A stretch of DNA of 64,000 bases from Deltaproteobacteria bacterium (lineage in GTDB: Bacteria; UBA10199; JACPAL01; GCA-016699445). A program made the translations under genes and the position numbers. The stretch covers positions 1,054,001 through 1,118,000 of the forward strand of contig CP064976.1 in the NCBI GenBank assembly GCA_016699445.1, read 5' to 3'. The notes under the pieces were generated by a model. The model searched no databases. It worked only from the letters and a program-made list of their open reading frames with translations, and was not told the origin of the DNA. Each line of letters starts with the position of its first letter. The first letter of the stretch is position 1. Shown one piece after another: positions 54,335 to 63,994 of this stretch.

Positions 54335-54664
54335 ATGAAAAAAACTTTTCTTTTTTTGATGATTTTTTCTCTCTTCTTTTTTTCTCTCAGAGCCCAGGAA
54401 TCAAAAAAAAATATCAAGCTAATCATGGCTGGCATCAACCAGTACAAGGATTATAGTGAAATAAAAAAAATAGTATCTAAGATAGAAAATTTAGAACTCG
54501 CTTATGATTCTTCAACACAGAAACTTCAGATTTTTAAAGGAACCTATTCTGGAGAAATTCAAACACTCTTGACCAATCTGCGAACTGATCTACCACCTCA
54601 ATTTATAGCCAAAGAAAAACAGCTTCCAAATCAAATCACAGAAATTACGATTCTCCCGCAGTAA
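54335..54664 (+). CDS. Small secreted protein of unknown function
   Basis: 109 residues with a strong signal peptide (hydrophobic core LFLMIFSLFFFSL, cleavage near LRA-QES). The mature 88 residues alternate helix and strand (YSEIKKIVSKIENLELAYDSSTQKLQIFKG), compatible with a small ferredoxin-like alpha/beta fold. I do not recognise the family. No clear ribosome site precedes the ATG; the predicted leader is only about 12 nt. The 3' end overlaps the convergent phoU gene by 20 bp. Confidence 0.7.
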   Translation: MKKTFLFLMIFSLFFFSLRAQESKKNIKLIMAGINQYKDYSEIKKIVSKIENLELAYDSSTQKLQIFKGTYSGEIQTLLTNLRTDLPPQFIAKEKQLPNQITEITILPQ

Positions 54665-55333
54665 CTCGTCCTCGACCATGACGGATGTCGCGGCCTTCGA
54701 CCATGAAGATGACCTCTTCGGTGATGTTGGTTGCGTTATCAGCGATACGTTCCAAATGACGAGCAATGAGAATCAATCGGATAGATCCCATCACGGCAGT
54801 AGGATCTTTTTGCATCACTTCGCTAAGCTCTTTAAAAATAAAATCCTTCAGATCATCGACCTCATCATCCATGGTGCATACTTGATTGGCTTTTTCAGCA
54901 TCGCGATTCACAAAGCAATCAAGAGCCTTCTTTACCATCACTTGTGTTTTTTCGGCCATTTGAGGCAGCGTCACGTAAGGTTTGAGCTGAGGTTCTTTAT
55001 TTAGGTGTTCCGCTTGTTGAGCGATGTCGACAGCTAAGTCTCCCATACGTTCCAGATCCTTGCTGATTTTCAAACCAATAATAATAAATCTTAGATCGGA
55101 AGCGGCTGGTTGTCTCAAAGCCAAAAGCTTTAAACAACGATCATCAATGACCATTTCCAGCTCATTAGCTTCGTGATCTTTTTCATCACTTCTTTGGCGA
55201 CATGATTATCTCTCTCCACCAAAGACTTCATCGCCATAGCGAGCATGTCCTCTGCGACACTTCCCATTTTAAGGATGTCTTGTTTCAGTTCTTGAAGGTC
55301 TTCTTCGTAAAATTTGTCTGTATGTCCTGGCAT
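54645..55333 (-). CDS. phoU: Phosphate transport system regulator PhoU (one frameshift)
   Basis: About 229 residues when repaired. Two PhoU three-helix repeats with metal-binding E/D motifs: DNHVAKEVMKKDHEANELE in the first and DEVDDLKDF in the second; LERIADNATNI is typical of the end. PhoU represses PhoR/PhoB signalling when the Pst transporter is saturated. The break is at the plus-strand T5 run 55179-55183; one more T restores KKDHEANELEMVIDDRCLKL. It is the last gene of pstSCAB-phoU. Confidence 0.93.
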
Positions 55334-55416
55334 TGGGTCTCCGTAAAAATAAAAATTATACTCAAAATGATAAAATTTGGAAGAAATAAATCAAAAACTT
55401 GGGAACTTTTACAAAC

Positions 55417-56178
55417 TTAACCAAATCGACCCGTAATATACTCTTCTGTTTTCTTTTGTTTCGGATTGGTAAAAAGCACTTCGGTCTCACCGTATTCCAC
55501 CAATTCACCCATATAAAGAAAGGCCGTATAATCAGACACACGGGCGGCTTGCTGCATATTGTGAGTCACAATCAGAATCGTCACATCGTTTTTGATTTCA
55601 TTCACCAACTCCTCAATACGAGCCGTCGCAATCGGATCCAAAGCAGAAGTAGGTTCATCAAAAAGAAGAAGTTCAGGATCTGGAGCTAAAGCCCGCGCAA
55701 TACACAAACGCTGCTGCTGCCCACCCGAGAGGTTAAAAGCCGGTTGATGCAAACGATCTTTTGCCTCATCCCACAACGCAGCACCTCTGAGAGCCTTCTC
55801 CACTTTTTCATCGATGACTTTTTTGTTGGATTCACCACGCACTCGAAGACCATAAGCCACATTTTCATAAATGGATTTAGGAAATGGATTGGGTTTTTGA
55901 AAAACCATACTGATGCGCATACGGATTTCGATAGGATCAACATCTTTTCCAATCAAATTTACCTGATCGGGAAAAAGCATAATCTCACCTTCATAACGAT
56001 GACCGGGATAAAGATCATGCATACGATTGAAACAGCGAAGGTATGTAGATTTTCCACACCCTGAAGGACCAATCAAAGCCGTCACTTTTCGATCCAGTAC
56101 AGGCAAATTAATATTTTTGAGAGCCTGACGCTCACCATAATAAAAATTCAAATTTTTAACTTCTGCCTTTAATGTCAT
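55417..56178 (-). CDS. pstB: Phosphate ABC transporter ATP-binding protein PstB
   Basis: 253 residues. Walker A GPSGCGKST, ABC signature NLSGGQQQRLCIARAL, Walker B LLLFDEPTSALDP and switch His (VTHNMQQA) are all present. It energises phosphate uptake through PstC/PstA in the inner membrane. It is 3 bp from pstA. Confidence 0.97.
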   Translation of the reverse strand: MTLKAEVKNLNFYYGERQALKNINLPVLDRKVTALIGPSGCGKSTYLRCFNRMHDLYPGHRYEGEIMLFPDQVNLIGKDVDPIEIRMRISMVFQKPNPFPKSIYENVAYGLRVRGESNKKVIDEKVEKALRGAALWDEAKDRLHQPAFNLSGGQQQRLCIARALAPDPELLLFDEPTSALDPIATARIEELVNEIKNDVTILIVTHNMQQAARVSDYTAFLYMGELVEYGETEVLFTNPKQKKTEEYITGRFG

Positions 56179-56181
56179 AAA

Positions 56182-57090
56182 TTACCATTTAACTTTCTTT
56201 CTAAACCGATACCGAATCCAAATCGCCACCGCATTCATTGATAGAGTCATCAGTAACAAAATCAAACCCGCTGCCGCCGCATTCAAATGAAACTCCGCCT
56301 GTGGACGCGAGACCCAGTTAAACATTTGGATCGGAATGACCGTAAACGGCGACATCAACCACTCAAATGAAATATAAGGAAACGAAACCGTAATGGGTGA
56401 CGGTGGCAAAAAGGCAATAAACGTCAAGGCTCCAATCGTAATCAGCGGAGAGCTTTCGCCGATGGCTCGCGAAAGAGCAATGATAATGCCTGTAGAAATA
56501 CCTCCCGTTGAATAGGGCAAGATATGATCTTTCACCATCTGCCAGCGTGTCGCACCCAGCGCAAAAGCCGCCTCTCGAATACCCACCGGCACCGCTCGAA
56601 TCGCTTCGCGTGTAGCTGTAATCACAATCGGAAGCACCAACAATCCCAAGGTCAAACCAGCGGTAAGCACACTTTGACCTAAATGAAATTTGTAAACAAA
56701 AAGACCCAAGGCCATGAGTCCATAAACAATCGAAGGCACACCAGCCAAATTGGTAATATTAATTTCTATGATATCGGTAATTTTATTTTTGGCCGCAAAC
56801 TCTTCCAAATAAATCGCCGCACCCACTCCAATCGGAATGGAGATCACGGCTGTGGTCAACATCACCAAAGCTGACCCGACCCACGAGGATAGGATACCGG
56901 CCTTTTCTGGAAAGCGTGATGGGAACGATGTCATAAACGGGACTGAAAGACGTTCAAAGCCGTCCACAGACAAATTAATGATCAAAGCACACAAGGTCAT
57001 CAAACCCACAAACATCGATAGCAAACCTAAAATAATAAAAAGCTTATCGATCCGTTTGTGATGCGCCACGATTTGAGAAAGAGTTTTCAA
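56182..57090 (-). CDS. pstA: Phosphate ABC transporter permease PstA
   Basis: 302 residues with six predicted helices and the permease EAA-like motif (REAAFALGATRWQM). The C-terminal helix and the short basic tail (YRFRKKVKW) are complete, in contrast to PstC here. 21 bp from pstC. Confidence 0.95.
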   Translation of the reverse strand: MKTLSQIVAHHKRIDKLFIILGLLSMFVGLMTLCALIINLSVDGFERLSVPFMTSFPSRFPEKAGILSSWVGSALVMLTTAVISIPIGVGAAIYLEEFAAKNKITDIIEINITNLAGVPSIVYGLMALGLFVYKFHLGQSVLTAGLTLGLLVLPIVITATREAIRAVPVGIREAAFALGATRWQMVKDHILPYSTGGISTGIIIALSRAIGESSPLITIGALTFIAFLPPSPITVSFPYISFEWLMSPFTVIPIQMFNWVSRPQAEFHLNAAAAGLILLLMTLSMNAVAIWIRYRFRKKVKW

Positions 57091-57111
57091 TAAACCTCCC
57101 GAAATCGTTTT

Positions 57112-57846
57112 CTAAAATAATGTCCCGTTCCAGGTGAGATTGGGTTGAAGACCCGCGGCAATCGCCACAATCATAGTCTCCCCCACAGCTCGCGAAAATC
57201 CCAGGATGTAGGCCGACGTAATTCCAGAAAGTGCCGAAGGAAAAATAACCTTGATCGCTGTCTGAAATCGCGTCGCTCCCATCGCATAAGAACCTTCTCG
57301 AATATGCATCGGTACTGCCCGCATCGCATCTTCACTGAGCGAACTAATATAAGGAATAATCATCACACCCATCACCAGACCCGCAGCCAGCATGTTAAAT
57401 CCAGGAAGATCCGGCATCATTTTCTGCAATAACGGCGTCACAAAAAGGAGAGCGAAATACCCATACACAACAGTCGGTACCGCACTCAAAAGCTCTAAGA
57501 GAGGTTTGACAATTTCTCGAAGCTTATGCGGCGCATATTCACTCAGATAAATTGCGATCACTGTCCCCAAAGGAATGGCCACACTGACAGCCACAAGAGT
57601 CGTCACCACAGTGCCTGACACCAAAGGCATGATTCCATAATGAGCATCTTCAAAGAGTGGGGTCCATTGAGAGTCCGTCAAAAAACTCCAGAGCGAAATA
57701 GTTTTAAAAAATGAAAAAGACTCATAGAAAAGTACCCAGACGATTCCTAGAGTCACCATGACAGACGAAAAGGCCATCAGGAACAAGATGCTCCTGACGA
57801 CCTTTTCACCTAATTCTCTTCTTTGTGTTTTAAAGTTTCGGTTCAC
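57112..57846 (-). CDS. pstC: Phosphate ABC transporter permease PstC, C-terminally short
   Basis: 244 residues. The membrane core and the EAA-like REGSYAMGATRFQT motif are present, but the protein stops after AGLQPNLTWNGTLF. Typical PstC continues for about 50-70 residues with a periplasmic loop and the last helix. No frameshift can restore it because pstA starts 21 bp downstream. This is either a natural short form or an internal deletion. The start overlaps the end of pstS by 17 bp. Confidence 0.88.
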   Translation of the reverse strand: MNRNFKTQRRELGEKVVRSILFLMAFSSVMVTLGIVWVLFYESFSFFKTISLWSFLTDSQWTPLFEDAHYGIMPLVSGTVVTTLVAVSVAIPLGTVIAIYLSEYAPHKLREIVKPLLELLSAVPTVVYGYFALLFVTPLLQKMMPDLPGFNMLAAGLVMGVMIIPYISSLSEDAMRAVPMHIREGSYAMGATRFQTAIKVIFPSALSGITSAYILGFSRAVGETMIVAIAAGLQPNLTWNGTLF

Positions 57847-58826
57847 GTTTTAACAAATCCGATACCTTGAGACCTACTTCGGATTTTCCACCAAAGCCCG
57901 TTCCCAATTTTTTATTTTCAAGACGTTTTGCCCCTTCCGCATAATCTTCTGCAGGAAGCGCCACATATTTTACTTGAGGCACAAGGGCTTGAGCATTTTT
58001 GAGATAAAAATCTACAAATTCTTTTACTTCAGGTTTTGTGTCATACGAATTGGCATTCACATAAATAAAAATAGGACGAGCTAAAGGAACGTAGCTTCCA
58101 TCTTTAACGGTTTCAGCAGAAGGCAGAACGCCACCCTTACCATTATCAATCGCCACGGCTTTTAATTTTGTCTTATTCTCTTCGTAATAAGCCATGCCGA
58201 AATAACCCAAGGCATTTTTGTCATTGGCCACACCTTGCACCAACACATTGTCGTCTTCGCTGGCTGTATAATCTCCACGGCTAGACTTGGCTTTTCCCAC
58301 AACAGCTTCGGTAAAATAATCAAACGTTCCCGAATCAGAACCAGCTCCAAAAAGTTTTACCGCTTCAGCTGACCAAGCAGGATTGACTTGATTCCAAGTT
58401 TTGATTTTGCCCTGCGCTTCAGGAGCCCAGAGAGTTTTCAATTCAGAAACTTTGATGACTGATAAGGGATTGTTAGGATTCACCACAACTGTCAAAGCAT
58501 CATAAGCAATCGGTAATTCATAATATTTCACACCAGCCAAATAACAATCATCCATTTCCTTTTTTTTGAATCGGACGCGAGGCATCAGAAATATCGGTAT
58601 CCCCTCGGCAAAACTTTTTAAATCCACCACCGGTACCCGAAATACCTACAGTGGCTTTCATTGCACCTTTTTTAGCGGTTTGGAATTCTTCAGCAACTGC
58701 TTCTGTAATGGGATAAACAGTGCTGGAACCATCAATCTTGATCACATTTCCAGCCAAGACATTTTTAGCTCCGCCGATCATACCGGCAAGAATCAAAGCA
58801 CATACTGCTAATTTTTTATTCTTCAT
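57830..58826 (-). CDS. pstS: Periplasmic phosphate-binding protein PstS (one frameshift)
   Basis: About 331 residues when repaired. Signal peptide 1-25, then IDGSSTVYPITEAVAEEF and GTGGGFKKFCRGDTDISDASRP, the phosphate-binding Ser/Thr/Asp segments. The break lies in the T8 run at 58560-58567. One T fewer joins SRPIQKKEMDDCYLAGV to the downstream body with AYDALTVVVNP and GAGSDSGTFDYFTEAV. A Pho-box-like repeat lies 44 bp upstream and a strong AAGGAG ribosome site before the ATG. Confidence 0.95.
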
Positions 58827-58869
58827 AATCTTACTCCTTAAGTAAGGATCGCCTCTATGACGATCGATT

Positions 58870-58887
58870 GTGACAATTTTGTGACAA
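58870..58887 (-). promoter_or_regulatory. Pho-box-like direct repeat before pstS
   Basis: On the minus strand, TTGTCAC-AAAA-TTGTCAC: two 7-bp repeats with an 11-bp period, the spacing PhoB needs. The box ends 44 bp before the pstS ATG. The arrangement predicts PhoB activation during phosphate starvation, although phoB and phoR are not in the window. Confidence 0.8.
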
Positions 58888-58908
58888 AACTGTTACTTTA
58901 TACTGCAT

Positions 58909-60149
58909 TTAGAAAATGAGATTCATGGCTGTGTTGATACGATGAGACTGCTGATCCTTCACACCACCATTATTATCAATCAATGTGTAGTTAACCTGAA
59001 ACTTGATTCCATGACCTTTTGCCAAGGAAAGTAGTTCATACCCACAGCGTATTCATATTGGTTAGTATTTGCAGCAACCGCATTAGAAAAAACGGTACCA
59101 CCTTGACGAACGGCCACTTCAAGAGTCTTTGGAATGAAAAAATATCCTGCTTGAGCATTGTAGCCCCAGTTGGTCAGCTTTGTACCTTCCATCGCACGAC
59201 TCAGCATCAAAGCCCCCTGTAAAGAAAGCCCTCTATGTTTATAGCCCACATCAAAAGTACCGTGGCTAGCGCGTGTATAACGAGCAATTGTACTGTTTTG
59301 AGTTGCCGCACCACCATTATCGTTAAAGAGATAAGCTAAACCAAAACCTAAATTTTGATCTTCAGAGTTTCCAACATCGGTTTCAGAATATTCATAAGTA
59401 CCCAACACCGGCACTTCAAGCCTTGTACCTGCCATCAAGTGCTGACTATTGAGATTCACACTATTAGAACCCTCACCATTCATGACAAATGCAGAATAAT
59501 TTAATTTACCATCTAAAACACTTCCGTGAGCGTTAGCCCCCATATCACGACCAAAATCAAAAAAGCCTGTAGTCAATGATCGATCAATAAACTGTTGTTT
59601 CGTAGAAGACGTCAGCTGCTGAATGAGGAATGGAACTTTAAACTGACCAAACTGAATTCCGAATTCTTTGGTAGGCACCCAGTCAATATAGTAGTCATTA
59701 AGCACTCCAACACCTGTATTACTGACTGATGTCAGCGGAGCGGTTGAATTCGTAGTTGTGGCAACACAAGTTGGCGCTGTCCCCGGAGTAGCCTCAGCAG
59801 CACCTGTCACTGTACAAGTAGTTGTTGTTGTCGCCGTCGATTTCGTAGAAGTCGTCGCAAAATTGAATTCCAAACCATATTTTAATTTTTTACCTAACAC
59901 AAAACCATCCACACGAAATTCGCCACGATTCAAAGTAAAACCATCTGTAACACTAGACCCTTCTGTTTTGGTGGCTGTAAACCGAGGTTGCACACGACCT
60001 TGAAAATGGACCAAATTTTCTCCATCCCCAATACTCAAACCATCCCCTACCTTATAAACCGTACGAATATCGTCGGCTTTGACTATTCCCGCATTGGCGA
60101 GACAGGCCGAAACCACCAAGGCTCCAGCGAATATTTTTTTAAATTTCAT
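58909..60149 (-). CDS. Phosphate-selective porin (OprP/OprO-type, one frameshift)
   Basis: A beta-barrel of about 413 residues from the ATG at 60149, which follows AAAAGGAGAACAT; an earlier in-frame start would add 13 residues. Signal peptide 1-25 (AGIVKA). Family features of Porin_O_P are seen: KLKYGLEFNFA, VPTKEFGIQFGQFKVPF and RSLTTGFFDFGRDMG. A Thr/Ser/Cys-rich insertion lies near residue 120. The frame breaks near 59024; one more base turns the C-terminus into FPLAKGHGIKFQVNYTLIDN and a normal last strand ending in MNLIF, the expected aromatic outer-membrane signal. The location by pst supports phosphate uptake. Confidence 0.85.
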
Positions 60150-60232
60150 ATGTTCTCCTTTTACGTTTTTTAAATTGCGGCGGGACAATGCAAAGGTGCC
60201 GTGACGGCTTGATGAGGCTTGTGTGAATTCTT

Positions 60233-60263
60233 GGTGACATTTTTTGGTGACATTTTTTTGACA
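60233..60263 (-). promoter_or_regulatory. Pho-box-like repeats before the porin gene
   Basis: Three TGTCA cores on the minus strand, at 60263-60259, 60252-60248 and 60239-60235. The first pair has an 11-bp spacing and the second 13 bp. The site lies about 85 bp upstream of the porin ATG and about 30 bp before the divergent gene at 60295, so it could act on both. Confidence 0.65.
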
Positions 60264-60294
60264 ACTTTTTCAGGAAAGTCTCGAAAAGAGCGGT

Positions 60295-61399
60295 ATGTCG
60301 TTATCCTTATATAATACAAACCCAGCGGGCAGCTTCCAAGCAGGCCCATTGTCTGGCGAAATAATCAACATGGCGGGACAAAGAGCCCTAGTCTACCCTG
60401 AAACGCCTGTTGCTCCGAAATCAATACCTTTAGAATTTTATGCAGTAGAAGTAGTGGCAAAGCTCTGTTCTCTGAAAAATAGAGCGGGAAGAGCCTTTGC
60501 CCACCTCTTCCAATCACCATCACACTACTACTCAAAACAATTCCAAACACTTAATAAGTTAGATAGTGAAAGCGTTGAAGAGTTTATTGATAAAGTGCAT
60601 CGAAATCTCTTCAGACAAAGTCGTGCTGATCTGGAAAATATTTGCGAAGCTTGCGTAAATTATTTTTGTTCAGGAACTACGAATGCATCCACACGCTACA
60701 TCAGATCGAAGCTGATAGCAGCCTTCTTTCAAATTTTTTCAGAGGCAGCTTCAAGAAATGATCGTTTTTCGTTACTGATTCTAAAAGAAACTTTTACAAT
60801 TATATATAAAGAAGGATCTCTGACTCCTCAGGAAAAACGTTTTTTTGAAAAGCAAATCAACTCTCGATCTCAATCCATAAACCCTAACACACGATTTCAT
60901 CTGGCAAAACTCTACTTTGAAATTCGTGGCGCTCATGAAGCTAGCGTGCATGCTTACGATACACGGGAAATTGAAACAGAATCTTGGCCTCATTACAGAA
61001 AAATAATGATAAACTTAAAGCGCTTGAAGACACTGAAAAGAAAATCGATCATTTAACCAGTTTCTTTAGCATAACGGAACAGTCGTTATCCAAACTCAGA
61101 GCATTACATCGCACCACCTGTGACTACCTTTTAAAATCAGGTCATTTAATCCCAGACTCTGCTCGTCACAAGCTGATACATCTTATGATTCTATCACTGG
61201 AGGAGATGGTTCCTTTTTTCATAACCCTCTTTTAGAGAGTCTCAGCGAGCCTCTTGTACATTACTTTAAAAACGTTTCCGGAGAAATAAGAACGCCTGAT
61301 CGTCAGTTTATCAAAGATAGCCTCGGTTATTATGCGATGAATTCTGACCCTCATAAAAGGCTTTCTGCAGCTTGGATTTATTGGGCAATACATCGATAG
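60295..61399 (+). CDS. Unknown protein of about 368 residues (two frameshifts)
   Basis: Open in three frames that fit end to end. Frame 1 runs from the ATG at 60295 to the break at A5 60999-61003 (HYRK then NNDKLKALEDTEKKID). Frame 2 continues to the break at AA 61170-61171 (DSARHK then ADTSYDSITGGDG). Frame 3 ends in WIYWAIHR at 61399. Each join needs one extra A. The protein looks helical and soluble, with many charged residues, and has no signal peptide. I recognise no domain. It is divergent from the phosphate porin and shares its Pho-box-like upstream region. Confidence 0.6.
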
Positions 61400-61467
61400 C
61401 TCTGCCACACAAAATTCACCAAAACGTTGCGAAACATTCTGAAGCTTGTGTGCGATAAGATTTTCAA

Positions 61468-62307
61468 ATGAAAATTCTACCTACAGCTTCACTCCTCACA
61501 GCTCTTGCAACTCCTACTATTGCAGAAGCTCAACATCAAAACACACTAACAGCTTTTTATCGCAACACATGGACATCGGCTGATCCCAATACAGGAGTCG
61601 GAAGCGGGCTTGTCAACGCTCAAGGATTTCATGCTATTTTTGACCGGAAATTTTCTGGGGTAGTGGGACTCTTTGCTGAAAACGTTCTGATGACTGTTCC
61701 AGAAGCACCATTTCTCCCCGTCAGCTCATCAAACTTATCAACACTCCCTGGAGCCATACGCAGTTCTGACGGGGCTTTAAATGTCAGTGATGCGAGCCAA
61801 AGCAGCAGAAATAATTTAACAGAACAATTCCTGCTCAATCTTTACTGGTTTCCCTCACCCACTGAAGGGATACGCGTCGGATTGTTTGGGGCTTTAGGTA
61901 TGGGCTATACGCATACAATCAACACATATCACATTCACATACCAGCCTCTGCCGCAAGACCTGGAGATACAGTGCGTGTTGCAGAGAGTTATCATGATGT
62001 CACTTCTGAAAATTACCGTTCGGAATTTCAAGCACGATTTGGAGGTCGCGCTCAATACACTTCAGGACTTCTCACATTTCGAGCCGAAGTATTTTATCAT
62101 CTCACAGCACGCTTGGACGGTAATGGAGCCGACGATGGAGACAATCTCGTAGGAAGGCTTTCTGTGAATTTTGCGCCCAAAATAGGGCCTGTGAGATTTC
62201 CATTCGACTTTCGATTTACAGAAACCATGCGACGACGAGGCTCTGATCATGTTTATATTTTTGATCCTAATTTGGAATTAAGACTGGGCGCTGCCGTTGA
62301 ATTCTAA
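61468..62307 (+). CDS. Outer-membrane beta-barrel protein of unknown function
   Basis: 279 residues with a signal peptide (about 1-21, AEA-QHQ). The mature part is rich in alternating hydrophobic strands (LTAFYRNTW, FLLNLYWFPS, VGLFGALGMGY, FRAEVFYHL) and ends in LGAAVEF, with a C-terminal Phe as in outer-membrane barrels. I cannot assign a family. No ribosome site is obvious. The gene stands alone between the unknown protein and the response regulator. Confidence 0.65.
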   Translation: MKILPTASLLTALATPTIAEAQHQNTLTAFYRNTWTSADPNTGVGSGLVNAQGFHAIFDRKFSGVVGLFAENVLMTVPEAPFLPVSSSNLSTLPGAIRSSDGALNVSDASQSSRNNLTEQFLLNLYWFPSPTEGIRVGLFGALGMGYTHTINTYHIHIPASAARPGDTVRVAESYHDVTSENYRSEFQARFGGRAQYTSGLLTFRAEVFYHLTARLDGNGADDGDNLVGRLSVNFAPKIGPVRFPFDFRFTETMRRRGSDHVYIFDPNLELRLGAAVEF

Positions 62308-62381
62308 TTTCACGATAAAATCACCCTTTCTCCATTTGATAGTCACAATTCATCGCTATTCTTTTATAAATGGAGAAACTT

Positions 62382-62753
62382 ATGAAAAATAAAAAAGTTC
62401 TGATTATCGATGACGATCCCGACATTATTGAATGGACTTCATATAATCTTGCGAGAAAAGGTTATGAAATCTCATCAGCCTTTTCTGGACCTCAAGCCTT
62501 ATGGGAAGTGGTGGATCAAAAGAAACCGGATGTCATTCTCCTCGATATTATGATTCCCTCTCCAAATGGTTATGAGATCTGTGAATTTTTAAAAACATCT
62601 GATGAATATAAAAAAATTCCAGTGATTATGATTTCAGCGAAAACGACGGAAGAAGATCGACGTCGTGGGTTTCTATGCGGAGCAGATGCTTATCTGCCAA
62701 AACCCTTTTCAATTGAAAAATTAACAAGCTTTGTCGATCAGTTTGCTCATTAA
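62382..62753 (+). CDS. Single-domain response regulator
   Basis: 123 residues comprising only a receiver domain. The acidic pocket D10-D12, phosphorylated D55 (VILLDIM), S85 (MISAK) and K107 (PKPF) are all in place. There is no output domain, so it acts by protein contacts or in a phosphorelay. The ATG at 62382, preceded by GGAG, is preferred over 62370. The convergent sixA gene starts one base after its stop; SixA phosphatases act on phosphohistidine proteins, which makes the pairing suggestive. Confidence 0.92.
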   Translation: MKNKKVLIIDDDPDIIEWTSYNLARKGYEISSAFSGPQALWEVVDQKKPDVILLDIMIPSPNGYEICEFLKTSDEYKKIPVIMISAKTTEEDRRRGFLCGADAYLPKPFSIEKLTSFVDQFAH

Positions 62754-63266
62754 TTACTTCCTTTTCCTCCCCAATCGCTGCATCTGACTGGGGGACATGA
62801 GCCATTCGAGGGTTCCTAGACCGATATCGACGTTTTCAGAAAATTCCACACAAGCCATACCTGATTTTTTCATTTGGATATGTCCGTATTCACTTCCGAA
62901 AACATAGTTTGAAATATGACGTGACAAGGCTGGCTCGTGACCAACAAGCAAAATGGATCGGAGAGGTAGAAGTGTTTTCAAATACTGGTTAAGATCTTCG
63001 GTCTTGGTTTGAGGGGTCAGAGATTTATGCTCTCGAACTCGGTGTGTCAGATTAAAATATTGAGCGACAATTTTACCTGTCTCTTTTGCCCTTAAGTACG
63101 GACTGGTGATAATCACATCCCAATCCGGCTCCAAATGATGCAAACCTTCACAAACTAAATGAAGCTTCTTTTTTCCCATATCGGTCAAAGGGCGAAAACT
63201 ATCATCATCATACCCAGGCGTCCCGCGCTGAACCGCAATCGCATGTCTTAAAAAATAAAGTTTCAT
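62754..63266 (-). CDS. sixA: Phosphohistidine phosphatase SixA-like
   Basis: 170 residues of the histidine phosphatase superfamily. The catalytic RHA motif (R7-H8) is at the N-terminus, ITSPYLRAKETG supplies the second arginine and VGHEPALS the later histidine. SixA removes phosphate from histidine phosphotransfer proteins. The start overlaps the tmk stop by 4 bp, so the two are probably cotranscribed. Confidence 0.88.
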   Translation of the reverse strand: MKLYFLRHAIAVQRGTPGYDDDSFRPLTDMGKKKLHLVCEGLHHLEPDWDVIITSPYLRAKETGKIVAQYFNLTHRVREHKSLTPQTKTEDLNQYLKTLLPLRSILLVGHEPALSRHISNYVFGSEYGHIQMKKSGMACVEFSENVDIGLGTLEWLMSPSQMQRLGRKRK

Positions 63267-63994
63267 AATGAAGGAGGCGTCTCTATTTTAGGCTTTTTTG
63301 CAACTTCTTTGACCAGATGAGGCTCAATCTTGCTTCTTAATTGTTGCTGAATCTCATCCACCGAAACACGCGCGTCAATTTTTTCAAAATGATACTCTTC
63401 CGACATGGCATCAAATTCACGAATCATGCGGCCCTGATATTTTCGGAAATTATCATAGAGATCTTCACCCAAATGCAAATCACCACCCGACTCCCAATAA
63501 TCCATCCCGCCTGATTCAATCACACGCGGAATCAACGTATCAATATCCACACTCAAATAACACACCAGATCCGGCACTATCGCAAAACCAAAAGCATCCA
63601 CGATCCACTTGCGATCTCCCTCCCGCATCCAATCTCGCGCAAAAGCCGTGTAGATATAACGATCCGCGAGTACAATAAAACCCGCTTCCAGTGCAGGCAT
63701 AATCTGATTTTCCAAACGATCGGCAAAATCAGTGGCATACAAAAGACTAAATGTCAGACGATCCACCGTGTTTCCCATCTTAGCTGATTGAATCGCACGT
63801 GACATCAGATTCGACCGAGTCCAACCTGTCTCCAAGACTGCATGACCTTTAAGCTCAATCCAATCTTTCAAAAGCTCAATCTGCGTTGTACGCCCCACGC
63901 CGTCTGTCCCTTCAATGGCAATCAACTTTCCCTTAAGACGATTAAGAGGTCGGTACGGCAGTCCCTCGCCGAAGTACTTTTTGTCTGCGGACAT
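63263..63994 (-). CDS. tmk: dTMP kinase-like P-loop nucleotide kinase
   Basis: 243 residues, longer than the usual 205-215. P-loop EGTDGVGRTTQ, the LADRYIYTAFAR segment with its DR(Y) motif and a C-terminal region ending in a Pro/Lys tail identify the thymidylate kinase fold, which phosphorylates dTMP to dTDP. The Lys-Ser of the common GxxGxGKST P-loop is Arg-Thr here, so it may be a divergent member; a non-canonical nucleotide kinase is possible. The ATG at 63994 is 7 bases from the window end, so an extension upstream cannot be excluded. Confidence 0.8.
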   Translation of the reverse strand: MSADKKYFGEGLPYRPLNRLKGKLIAIEGTDGVGRTTQIELLKDWIELKGHAVLETGWTRSNLMSRAIQSAKMGNTVDRLTFSLLYATDFADRLENQIMPALEAGFIVLADRYIYTAFARDWMREGDRKWIVDAFGFAIVPDLVCYLSVDIDTLIPRVIESGGMDYWESGGDLHLGEDLYDNFRKYQGRMIREFDAMSEEYHFEKIDARVSVDEIQQQLRSKIEPHLVKEVAKKPKIETPPSL

